NCBI GenBank assembly: GCA_964394445.1
Contig: CAYMXO010000078.1
Location: forward strand, 1 to 7,691
DNA length: 7,691 nt
Direction of reading: 5' to 3'
DNA from: Thiopseudomonas sp964394445
GTDB taxonomy: Bacteria > Pseudomonadota > Gammaproteobacteria > Pseudomonadales > Pseudomonadaceae
The notes under the pieces were generated by a model. That model was not told where the DNA came from, did no database searches, and was given only the letters and a program-made list of their open reading frames with translations. This document shows positions 1 through 5,568 of the stretch, in pieces. Positions within the stretch are counted from its first letter, which is position 1. Every line of letters begins with the position of its first letter. Made by a program: the position numbers and the translations under genes.

Positions 1-351
1 GGTGGCGGCTCTGTTTACATCCTGAACGACGTTCAGTACAACGACTTCCGCCAGAAAGGTGAAAAATCCTACCAGGCCCGTTACGACCTGGACTTCGCCC
101 AGTACGGCGTACCCGGCCTGAGCCTGATGACCCGTTACGTGCGCGGCTCCAAGATCGTCAGTGCTGACGGCCGTCGCCAGGGCAAGAACTGGGAACGTGA
201 CACCGACCTGCGCTACGTCGTACAGAGCGGTTTCGCCAAGGACCTGTCCCTGCACGTTCGCAACGCGACCTACCGCGCCAACGACGCAGCCAACAAGGCT
301 GACGTCAACGAAGTACGCTTCATCGTAGAGTACCCGCTGAGCATTCTGTAA
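1..351 (+). CDS. OprD-family outer membrane porin, C-terminal part (5' end outside window)
   Basis: The reading frame is open from base 1 to the TAA at 349-351 and gives the last 116 residues of a protein whose start lies outside the window. The sequence alternates polar and hydrophobic residues as in transmembrane beta strands, and carries stretches typical of OprD/OpdA-type porins: GVPGLSLMTRYVRG, then KNWERDTDLRYVVQSG, then LSLHVRNATYR, ending in EVRFIVEYPLSIL. Members of this family are 18-strand outer-membrane channels for basic amino acids, small acids and similar nutrients; the substrate cannot be judged from this end. The last residue is Leu rather than the aromatic residue usual for outer-membrane proteins. 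An internal ATG at 127 is not the true start, because the homologous sequence continues upstream of it. An OprD-type porin next to proS is also the arrangement I recall in Pseudomonas aeruginosa. Confidence 0.88.
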   Translation, partial: GGGSVYILNDVQYNDFRQKGEKSYQARYDLDFAQYGVPGLSLMTRYVRGSKIVSADGRRQGKNWERDTDLRYVVQSGFAKDLSLHVRNATYRANDAANKADVNEVRFIVEYPLSIL

Positions 352-372
352 TGCCTGTGTGACTCCACGCAG

Positions 373-406
373 AAAGAACCCGGCCCAGTGCCGGGTTCTT
401 TGTTTT
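373..406 (+). terminator. Rho-independent terminator of the porin gene
   Basis: A perfect 12-bp stem (373-384 with 390-401) encloses a 5-nt loop (CCAGT) and runs into TGTTTT at 401-406. It starts 21 nt after the porin stop codon. The GC-rich stem core (GAACCCGGC) followed by a T-run is the classic intrinsic terminator form. It should isolate proS from porin transcription. Confidence 0.92.
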
Positions 407-434
407 CAGGGCCCATGACACTCGCCCTTGGCGC

Positions 435-466
435 TTTACCCGCTGCAAAGGCAAATCCGCTACAAT
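435..466 (+). promoter_or_regulatory. Candidate sigma-70 promoter of proS
   Basis: TACAAT at 461-466 matches the -10 consensus at 5 of 6 positions. The best -35 candidate is TTTACC at 435-440, but the 20-bp spacer is longer than the optimal 17, so the -35 call is weak. Transcription would start near 473 and give a leader of about 34 nt before the proS ATG. The site lies downstream of the porin terminator, where a separate promoter is needed. Confidence 0.45.
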
Positions 467-506
467 ACTGGCCGTTTCCATTCACCATTCATGTAGATCC
501 CACTTC

Positions 507-2219
507 ATGCGCACATCCAATTACCTCATTGCTACCCTGAAAGAAACCCCGGCCGATGCTGTCGTCATCAGCCACCAGCTGATGCTGCGGGCCGGATTGA
601 TTCGTCGTCTGGCCTCCGGGCTCTATACCTGGCTGCCGCTGGGCCTGCGTTCACTGCGCAAGGCCGAAGCCATCGTGCGTGAAGAAATGAATGCCGCCGG
701 CGCACTGGAAGTGTTGATGCCGGCCATCCAGCCGGCCGAACTGTGGCAGGAATCCGGCCGCTGGGAGGAATACGGCCCCGAGCTGCTGCGTCTGAAGGAC
801 CGCCATCAGCGCGAGTTTTGTGTGGGTCCGACCCACGAAGAAGTCATCACCGACCTGGCCCGCAACGAGCTGTCCAGCTACAAACAGCTGCCGGTCAACT
901 TCTACCAGATCCAGACCAAGTTCCGCGATGAAATCCGCCCGCGTTTCGGCCTGATGCGAGGCCGCGAGTTCATCATGAAGGATGCCTACTCCTTCCACCT
1001 GGACCAGGCTTCCCTGCAACAAACCTATGACCGCATGCACCAGGCTTATACCAATATCTTTACCCGCCTGGGCCTGAACTTCCGCCCGGTTGAAGCCGAT
1101 ACCGGCTCCATTGGCGGTACCGGCTCCCACGAATTCCACGTGCTGGCCGCCTCCGGTGAGGACGACATCGCCTTCAGTACCGCGTCCGACTATGCAGCCA
1201 ACATCGAGAAAGCCGAAGCCCTGCCCCGCGAAAGCGAGCGCCCGGCACCGGCACAGGAGCTGCAATTGGTCGACACGCCAAACGTCAAAACAATTGACGA
1301 CCTGGTGCAGCAATTTGATCTGGCCATTGAAAAAACCATCAAGACGCTGGTGGTGCACGCCGCTGAAGAAGGCAAGCTGATCGCACTGATCGTGCGTGGC
1401 GATCACACACTGAACGAAATCAAGGCCGGCAACCTGCCCCAGGTCGCCAGCCCGCTGACCTTTGCCAGCGATGCTGAAATCGAAGCCGCCGTTGGCGCCA
1501 ACCCGGGCTCGCTGGGCCCCAAAGATCTGGCTATTCCTTGCATCATTGACCGCTCCGTTCAATTCATGAGCGACTTTGCCGCTGGTGCCAACCAGGACGG
1601 CAAGCACTATTTTGGTCTGAACTGGGAACGAGACCTGCCACTGCCCGAGGTTGCCGACCTGCGCAACGTGCTTGCCGGCGACCCGAGCCCCTGCGGCAAC
1701 GGCGTGCTGGAAATCAGGCGCGGCATTGAAGTGGGCCATATTTTCCAGCTGGGGCAGAAATACAGTGAAGCCATGGGCTGCACCGTGATGGGCGAAGACG
1801 GCAAGCCGGCCACACTGACCATGGGCTGCTACGGTATTGGTGTATCCCGCGTGGTTGCGGCCGCCATCGAGCAGAATCATGACGAACGCGGCATCATCTG
1901 GCCCGCTGCACTGGCCCCCTTTCAGGTGGCGCTGGTGCCAATGAAATACGAAAAGGACGAGGTGCGTGAAGCCACTGACAACCTGTATGAGCAACTGACA
2001 GCTGCCGGTATCGAAGTGCTGCTGGATGACCGCGACAAAAAAACCAGCCCCGGCGTCAAGTTTGCCGATATGGAGCTGATGGGTATCCCCCACCGCATCG
2101 TGGTCAGCGACAAGGGCATTGCCGCCGGCAGTTACGAGTACAAGGGCCGGCGTGACAGCGAGACGACTGCCGTACCGGTAGCCGATGTACTGGCTTTCCT
2201 GCAGGAAAAAATCGGCTGA
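507..2219 (+). CDS. proS: Proline--tRNA ligase (ProRS, bacterial type with editing domain)
   Basis: Charges tRNA-Pro with proline in the cytoplasm. At 570 residues it matches the usual length of the long bacterial type (about 571), and it begins with the family signature MRTSNYL.ATLKETPADA. Class II catalytic motifs are visible: motif 2 around residues 139-154 (FRDEIRPRFGLMRGREF) and motif 3 around 440-448 (GCYGIGVSR). Between them, roughly residues 225-405, lies the inserted editing (INS) domain that hydrolyses mischarged Ala-tRNA-Pro; Lys279 in IEKTIKT sits at the same position as the editing lysine of the E. coli enzyme. The C-terminal anticodon-binding domain runs from about residue 470, with GIEVLLDDRD and FADMELMGIPHRIV. 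The start is set by homology, since no clear Shine-Dalgarno sequence precedes it. The gene stands alone between two terminators and converges on recX. Confidence 0.98.
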   Translation: MRTSNYLIATLKETPADAVVISHQLMLRAGLIRRLASGLYTWLPLGLRSLRKAEAIVREEMNAAGALEVLMPAIQPAELWQESGRWEEYGPELLRLKDRHQREFCVGPTHEEVITDLARNELSSYKQLPVNFYQIQTKFRDEIRPRFGLMRGREFIMKDAYSFHLDQASLQQTYDRMHQAYTNIFTRLGLNFRPVEADTGSIGGTGSHEFHVLAASGEDDIAFSTASDYAANIEKAEALPRESERPAPAQELQLVDTPNVKTIDDLVQQFDLAIEKTIKTLVVHAAEEGKLIALIVRGDHTLNEIKAGNLPQVASPLTFASDAEIEAAVGANPGSLGPKDLAIPCIIDRSVQFMSDFAAGANQDGKHYFGLNWERDLPLPEVADLRNVLAGDPSPCGNGVLEIRRGIEVGHIFQLGQKYSEAMGCTVMGEDGKPATLTMGCYGIGVSRVVAAAIEQNHDERGIIWPAALAPFQVALVPMKYEKDEVREATDNLYEQLTAAGIEVLLDDRDKKTSPGVKFADMELMGIPHRIVVSDKGIAAGSYEYKGRRDSETTAVPVADVLAFLQEKIG

Positions 2220-2241
2220 GGCCATTGTTCTGCAGCAACAC

Positions 2242-2270
2242 AAACGCCGCCCGATTGGGCGGCGTTTTGT
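2242..2270 (+). terminator. Terminator of proS, possibly shared with convergent recX
   Basis: A perfect 11-bp stem (2242-2252 with 2257-2267) has the tetraloop GATT and runs into TTTTGTTT on the plus strand, 22 nt after the proS stop. On the minus strand the stem is followed only by GTGTTG, so termination of recX transcripts here is possible but weaker. The hairpin lies between the 3' ends of the two convergent genes. Confidence 0.9.
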
Positions 2271-2285
2271 TTGAGTACCACTATC

Positions 2286-2723
2286 TTAACGCAGCAGTTT
2301 CTGTACCCAGTCCAGCGGATAACCACGGTAGACCAGAAAGCGGGCCTGTTTTGCCCAGGTCTTCTGGTCGACGGGTTTCTCGCCAAACTTGCGCTGCCAC
2401 AGGTCCTGCATCTGCTCTTGCCAGTCCACATCGGCTTCATCCAGTGCACAATCTATATCCTGCCGATTCAGCCCGCGCCGGTCCAGTTCTTCACGAATGC
2501 GTACCGGGCCACGACCCGACAGGCCGCGACTGCGAATATAGCTTTCCAGATAACGCTGCTCGGACAGCAGCCCTTCATCCTGAAGCTTTTGCAGTTCGCT
2601 TTCGATCAACTCCGGTTCGGCGCCACGCTGACGCAGCTTGCGTTGCAGCTCCAGAACGCTGTGTTCCCTGCGCGCCAGCAAATCCATGGCAACTCTGCGC
2701 ACAGCCGTTGGAGTGTCCAGCAT
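2286..2723 (-). CDS. recX: Regulatory protein RecX (RecA modulator)
   Basis: RecX proteins bind RecA filaments and limit their extension and activities such as strand exchange and LexA cleavage. The 145-residue product is slightly shorter than the E. coli protein (166) and fits pseudomonad RecX. It is made of three-helix repeats, seen here as AMDLLARREHSVLELQRKL near the N terminus, then QDEGLLSEQRYLESYIRSR, then GRGPVRIREELDRRGL, ending in ARFLVYRGYPLDWVQKLL. The ATG at 2721-2723 is preceded by a near-perfect Shine-Dalgarno sequence, AAGGAGG (minus strand, 2728-2734), with a 4-nt spacer. It lies 254 nt downstream of recA on the same strand. A terminator-like hairpin stands just before its ribosome-binding site, so recX probably depends on readthrough from recA, an inference that also explains low RecX relative to RecA. 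Confidence 0.95.
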   Translation of the reverse strand: MLDTPTAVRRVAMDLLARREHSVLELQRKLRQRGAEPELIESELQKLQDEGLLSEQRYLESYIRSRGLSGRGPVRIREELDRRGLNRQDIDCALDEADVDWQEQMQDLWQRKFGEKPVDQKTWAKQARFLVYRGYPLDWVQKLLR

Positions 2724-2737
2724 AAAGCCTCCTTAAC

Positions 2738-2768
2738 AAAGCAAAACGGCCTGCATATACAGGCCGTT
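2738..2768 (-). terminator. Terminator-like hairpin between recA and recX
   Basis: A perfect 9-bp inverted repeat (2745-2753 with 2760-2768; arms AACGGCCTG and CAGGCCGTT) has a 6-nt loop. Read on the minus strand, it is followed by TTTTGCTTTG, a U-rich tract interrupted by GC. The tract ends 3 nt before the recX Shine-Dalgarno sequence. The interrupted U-run suggests partial termination. E. coli also has a leaky terminator between recA and recX; that this one works in the same way is an inference. Confidence 0.75.
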
Positions 2769-2822
2769 GGCGTGAAACGTTCAAAATTTTCGCACAGCGG
2801 GCGTATCGTGGCGGGTATCCAT

Positions 2823-2934
2823 GCTTCCTCTGGCGACCACAGGTCGCCGCTACAACAGGGCTCAATGCCCGCTATCACCAGTCACCGAACCGTCGCGGAG
2901 AGCTGCGCTCTCCATGAGAGCCCGCAGACCGGCC
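2823..2934 (-). repeat. Diverged structured repeat, copy in recA-recX gap
   Basis: This stretch shares ordered sequence blocks with the pncC-recA gap (4187-4255). The best part, 2823-2854 against 4187-4216, matches at 25 of 30 aligned bases with two single-base gaps in the other copy; its core in plus-strand reading is GGTCGSCGCTACA. Further shared blocks follow in the same order: TCACCG (2882-2887), GGAGAGC (2897-2903) and CCGGCC (2929-2934). This copy contains perfect hairpins at 2832-2848 (7-bp stem, 3-nt loop) and 2897-2913 (7-bp stem, 3-nt loop). Both copies lie 3' of a gene on the minus strand. The family name is not known to me; a REP-like dispersed repeat is the likeliest class. Confidence 0.5.
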
Positions 2935-2949
2935 TGAAGGCCAGTCTGC
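2924..2949 (-). other. Stable hairpin in the recA 3' untranslated region
   Basis: The arms GCAGAC and GTCTGC enclose GGCC-tetraloop-GGCC. In minus-strand RNA the odd pair in the stem (positions 2930 and 2943) is a G-U wobble, giving a continuous 11-bp stem with a UUCA loop. In plus-strand RNA the same pair is a C-A mismatch. The hairpin starts 28 nt after the recA stop codon. No U-run follows, so it is more likely an mRNA-stabilising element or part of a repeat than an intrinsic terminator. Confidence 0.65.
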
Positions 2950-2977
2950 TCCGATTCACGCCTGGATTTCCAGCGTT

Positions 2978-4012
2978 TTATTCCGCCTCGGCAGCTTCTG
3001 CTTCTTCTTTCGCTACCGGACCGCTTACGGTGAGCAGCTGGTTGCGAATTTCCTGCTCAAGGCTCTGGCACAGATCGGGGTTTTCTTCCAGGTAGCGTGC
3101 CGAGTTGGCCTTGCCCTGGCCGATCTTGGTGCCCTGATGGCTGTACCAGGCACCCGCTTTTTCCAGCAGGCCCAGCTGCACGCCAAGATCGATGATTTCA
3201 CCGGTACGATAAATGCCGCGGCCATAGAGGATCTGGAACTCGGCCTGACGGAACGGTGGTGCCACCTTGTTTTTCACCACCTTGACCCGGGTTTCGCTAC
3301 CGACGATCTCGTCGCCTTCCTTGACCGCGCCGATACGGCGGATATCCAGACGTACGGAAGAGTAGAACTTCAGCGCGTTACCGCCGGTGGTGGTTTCCGG
3401 GCTGCCGAACATCACGCCAATCTTCATGCGGATCTGGTTGATGAAGATCACCAGGCAGTTGGCGTTCTTGATGTTGCCGGTGATCTTGCGCAGTGCCTGG
3501 CTCATCAGGCGGGCCTGCAGGCCGACGTGGGTGTCCCCCATTTCGCCTTCGATCTCGGCCTTGGGCACCAGTGCAGCTACGGAGTCAACCACGATCACGT
3601 CAACCGCGTTGGAGCGCACCAGCATGTCGGTAATTTCCAGCGCCTGCTCACCGGTATCCGGCTGGGATACATAAAGGTCATCCACATTAACGCCCAGCTT
3701 GCCGGCGTACTCGGGATCCAGTGCGTGTTCGGCATCCACGAAAGCGCAGGTTGCGCCCTGCTTTTGCGCTTCGGCAATCACTGACAGGGTCAGGGTGGTT
3801 TTACCGGAAGACTCGGGACCGTAGATTTCCACGATACGCCCCTTCGGCAGGCCGCCAATGCCAAGGGCAATGTCGAGCCCCAGGGAACCGGTGGAGATAG
3901 CCGGAATGGCCTGACGCTCCTGGTCACCCATGCGCATCACTGCACCCTTGCCAAACTGGCGCTCGATCTGACCCAGAGCTGCCGCCAACGCCTTCTTTTT
4001 GTTCTCGTCCAT
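2978..4012 (-). CDS. recA: Recombinase RecA
   Basis: RecA forms filaments on single-stranded DNA, drives homologous strand exchange and stimulates LexA self-cleavage in the SOS response. The 344-residue protein has the expected length. Visible features are the N-terminal oligomerisation helix (MDENKKKALAAALGQIERQF), the Walker A motif GPESSGKT at residues 65-72, Glu95 in FVDAEHALDP, the Walker B strand VIVVD ending at Asp143, loop L2 around 201-213 (MFGSPETTTGG), and a short acidic tail (EEAEAAEAE). I chose the ATG at 4010-4012 because it gives the conserved MDENKK start and lies 6 nt from AGGTGG (4019-4024). A GTG directly in front (4013-4015) is in frame but only 3 nt from that site. An SOS box and promoter lie upstream. 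pncC precedes recA and recX follows, a common order in this group. Confidence 0.98.
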   Translation of the reverse strand: MDENKKKALAAALGQIERQFGKGAVMRMGDQERQAIPAISTGSLGLDIALGIGGLPKGRIVEIYGPESSGKTTLTLSVIAEAQKQGATCAFVDAEHALDPEYAGKLGVNVDDLYVSQPDTGEQALEITDMLVRSNAVDVIVVDSVAALVPKAEIEGEMGDTHVGLQARLMSQALRKITGNIKNANCLVIFINQIRMKIGVMFGSPETTTGGNALKFYSSVRLDIRRIGAVKEGDEIVGSETRVKVVKNKVAPPFRQAEFQILYGRGIYRTGEIIDLGVQLGLLEKAGAWYSHQGTKIGQGKANSARYLEENPDLCQSLEQEIRNQLLTVSGPVAKEEAEAAEAE

Positions 4013-4018
4013 CACTGT

Positions 4019-4024
4019 CCACCT
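4019..4024 (-). promoter_or_regulatory. recA ribosome-binding site
   Basis: AGGTGG on the minus strand lies 6 nt before the ATG at 4012 but only 3 nt before the in-frame GTG at 4015. The spacing favours the ATG as the recA start. Confidence 0.7.
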
Positions 4025-4059
4025 CGTGTAAATTCATGTCCGGCTTGCTGTACAAACCA

Positions 4060-4075
4060 CTGTATAATTAACCAG
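4060..4075 (-). promoter_or_regulatory. LexA (SOS) box of recA
   Basis: In plus-strand reading the site is CTGT-ATAATTAA-CCAG, which differs from the gammaproteobacterial consensus CTGT-N8-ACAG by one base and has the AT-rich centre typical of strong SOS boxes. It overlaps the predicted recA start point and touches the last base of the -10 element, so bound LexA would block RNA polymerase. Cleavage of LexA after DNA damage should release recA, as known for this gene in relatives. Confidence 0.87.
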
Positions 4076-4104
4076 TATTATGCCTGTATTTTTATAAATG
4101 ACAA
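4075..4104 (-). promoter_or_regulatory. recA sigma-70 promoter
   Basis: On the minus strand, TTGTCA (4099-4104, -35) and TAATAC (4075-4080, -10) are separated by 18 bp of AT-rich sequence. Transcription would begin near 4068, inside the LexA box, leaving a leader of about 55 nt before the recA ATG. The arrangement explains how recA is expressed separately from the upstream pncC operon. Confidence 0.7.
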
Positions 4105-4186
4105 CAACCGGGCTGGTAAATTTTGGCTGCCAGCCTGGCGCGCCACAGTGTATCCCGTGTTCCGGAGGCTTAACTGTGAAGGGCTG

Positions 4187-4255
4187 GCTCCCTATACGGC
4201 CACGGTCGGCGCTACAGGATGCCGTGCCTCACCGGGAGAGCCTGCAAGCCCGGCC
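4187..4255 (-). repeat. Diverged structured repeat, copy in pncC-recA gap
   Basis: This is the partner of the element at 2823-2934. It shares the core GGTCGGCGCTACA (4204-4216), TCACCG (4229-4234), GGAGAGC (4235-4241) and CCGGCC (4250-4255) in the same order and orientation, but is about 43 nt shorter. It begins 4 nt after the pncC stop codon. An inverted repeat CCGGG/CCCGG (4232-4236 with 4249-4253) can form a small hairpin without a U-run. The remainder of the pncC-recA gap holds a 6-bp inverted repeat (4111-4116 with 4130-4135) and the palindrome TGGCGCGCCA (4136-4145); no canonical pncC terminator is visible. Confidence 0.45.
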
Positions 4256-4259
4256 AGGC

Positions 4260-4745
4260 CTACAGCTCACCCAGCAGCGAGAGTAATCCGCGCAACGCAT
4301 GCTCCACGCTTTTCCGACGAACGGTTTCCCGGTCACCCGAAAACTGCACACGTTCACTCACCACCCGCTTCCCGTCGCCCCAGGCAAAGCAGACCGTCCC
4401 GACCGGCTTTTCCGCAGAGCCGCCGCCCGGGCCGGCAATGCCACTGACGGCCACCGCATAACGGGCCCCGCTGTGCCGCCGGGCTCCCTGCACCATGGCC
4501 TGCACCACCGGCAGACTGACTGCGCCATGGGTTTGCAGAAGTTCCTGTGATACCTGCAACATGGCGGTTTTCTGGGCATTGGAATAGGTCACATAGCCGG
4601 CTTCAAACCAGAGCGAGCTGCCGGCAATACGGGTGATGGCTTCGGCAATGCCGCCGCCAGTACAGGATTCTGCCGTCGTCACCTGTGTGCCACGGGCCTG
4701 CAGGGCCGCACCCAGTCGCGCAGAAAGCTCAGTGATGGATGGCAT
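4260..4745 (-). CDS. pncC: Nicotinamide-nucleotide amidase PncC (CinA C-terminal domain family)
   Basis: Deamidates nicotinamide mononucleotide to nicotinic acid mononucleotide, recycling the NMN released by NAD-dependent DNA ligase and other reactions back to NAD. The 161-residue protein is the stand-alone CinA C-terminal domain; the N-terminal domain of full-length CinA is absent. Conserved family stretches are TAESCTGGGIAEAIT (Ser27, the likely catalytic serine), GYVTYSNAQKTAML (Tyr54 and Lys59, likely partners) and AVSGIAGPGGGSAEKPVGTVCF around 99-120. The ATG at 4743-4745 is preceded by GAGG (4753-4756) at 7 nt. It starts 26 nt after murI on the same strand and is probably the last gene of that operon. 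Linkage of cinA-type genes to recA is widespread. It is often named cinA or ygaD-like in annotations. Confidence 0.93.
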   Translation of the reverse strand: MPSITELSARLGAALQARGTQVTTAESCTGGGIAEAITRIAGSSLWFEAGYVTYSNAQKTAMLQVSQELLQTHGAVSLPVVQAMVQGARRHSGARYAVAVSGIAGPGGGSAEKPVGTVCFAWGDGKRVVSERVQFSGDRETVRRKSVEHALRGLLSLLGEL

Positions 4746-4771
4746 GGGAAAACCTCATACGGAAAATTACG

Positions 4772-5566
4772 CTACAGGTGCAATTCCTGCACAGCAGCCG
4801 GACCCGGCCACAATGCCGGCAACGCCTGTTGCATTGCTGCCACCTGACCGGTGGTATAAAAAACCGGCTCCCGGTGCGGCGCCGGCGCCAGCAGGCCCGA
4901 GTCGCCCAGCAACTGCTGCAACCGGCGGGCCACGGCTGCCCCGGTGTCGATAATGGCCACGTCTTCGCCAACCATCCCGCGCAATAGCGGCTTGATAAAC
5001 GGATAGTGCGTGCAGCCCAGAATCAGGCTGTCACAGCCGGCTTCCAGCAATGGACGCACATAGCCGGCAAGCAGCTCGCGCGTTGCCGGACTGTCCAGCT
5101 CGCCCGCCTCGATGCGCTCGACCAGCCCCGGACAGGGCTGGGTCAGTACCTGTACCTGCGACGAATAACGCTCCAGCAAGGCAGCAAACTTGGCACTGCG
5201 CAAGGTACCCGTAGTGGCCAGCACACCGATGCGACCATGGGCCGAGTGTTCCGCCGCCGGTTTCACCGCCGGCTCCATGCCAACAATGATCAATCCCGGC
5301 CAGCGCTCGCGCAACAGCTGGATGGCAGCCGCGGTTGCAGTATTGCAGGCAACCACCAGCGCCTTGACGCCCTGATCCAGCAAAAACTCACTGATGCGGA
5401 TGCTGCGCTCGACGATTTGCGCGGCCGTTTTTTCGCCATAGGGCACATAGGCGCTGTCAGCAACATAGATCAGCGATTCGGCTGGCAGTAACTGGTGTAT
5501 TTCACGCAGCACCGACAAGCCGCCCAGGCCGGAATCAAAAACACCCACCGGCATGTGCTGGTGCAT
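4772..5566 (-). CDS. murI: Glutamate racemase
   Basis: Converts L-glutamate to D-glutamate, the second residue-forming substrate (added by MurD) of the peptidoglycan stem peptide, in the cytoplasm. The 264-residue product has the normal length. The two catalytic cysteines of this cofactor-independent racemase are present: Cys74 in VVACNTATA and Cys185 in LGCTHYPF. The N-terminal signature VGVFDSGLGGLSVLREI (Asp11, Ser12) and YVADSAYVPYGEK (around 34-46) bind substrate. The ATG at 5564-5566 follows the moeB stop codon after 2 nt; a second in-frame ATG four codons later also fits homology. No strong Shine-Dalgarno sequence precedes either, only GGTAAG inside the end of moeB, so coupling to moeB translation is likely. 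Confidence 0.97.
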   Translation of the reverse strand: MHQHMPVGVFDSGLGGLSVLREIHQLLPAESLIYVADSAYVPYGEKTAAQIVERSIRISEFLLDQGVKALVVACNTATAAAIQLLRERWPGLIIVGMEPAVKPAAEHSAHGRIGVLATTGTLRSAKFAALLERYSSQVQVLTQPCPGLVERIEAGELDSPATRELLAGYVRPLLEAGCDSLILGCTHYPFIKPLLRGMVGEDVAIIDTGAAVARRLQQLLGDSGLLAPAPHREPVFYTTGQVAAMQQALPALWPGPAAVQELHL

Positions 5567-5568
5567 GG

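Noticed and set aside
270..488. 72-residue minus-strand frame over the porin end and the proS promoter region
   Set aside because: It spans the terminator hairpin and the porin coding end, and has no supporting motif.
651..2243. 530-residue open frame antisense to proS
   Set aside because: It lies wholly opposite a clearly functional proS, has no recognisable domain, and long antisense frames are expected in GC-rich coding DNA.
2797..2819. Short imperfect direct repeat GCGGGCGTATC / GCGGGTATC
   Set aside because: Two short imperfect copies in GC-rich DNA are too weak to call a repeat or a binding-site pair.
2271..3095. 274-residue plus-strand frame across recX and the recA 3' end
   Set aside because: It crosses two real minus-strand genes and the structured gap, and its product shows low-complexity composition without any family motif.
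3137..3784. 215-residue plus-strand frame opposite recA
   Set aside because: Shadow of the highly conserved recA codons; no start signal or domain.
4084..4099. Possible second complete SOS box beginning CTGTATTTTTAT
   Set aside because: Only the left half-site fits; the right half reads AAAT instead of ACAG, so it does not count as a LexA box.
4136..4145. Palindrome TGGCGCGCCA upstream of the recA promoter
   Set aside because: A single 10-bp GC-rich palindrome without a partner or known regulator motif; it may be chance.
4176..4286. Small plus-strand frame starting at GTG 4176 with GGAGG (4164-4168) in front
   Set aside because: The spacing is good, but the frame runs through the repeat element and into the antisense of pncC, has no promoter and no recognisable protein character. 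The motif is likely chance.
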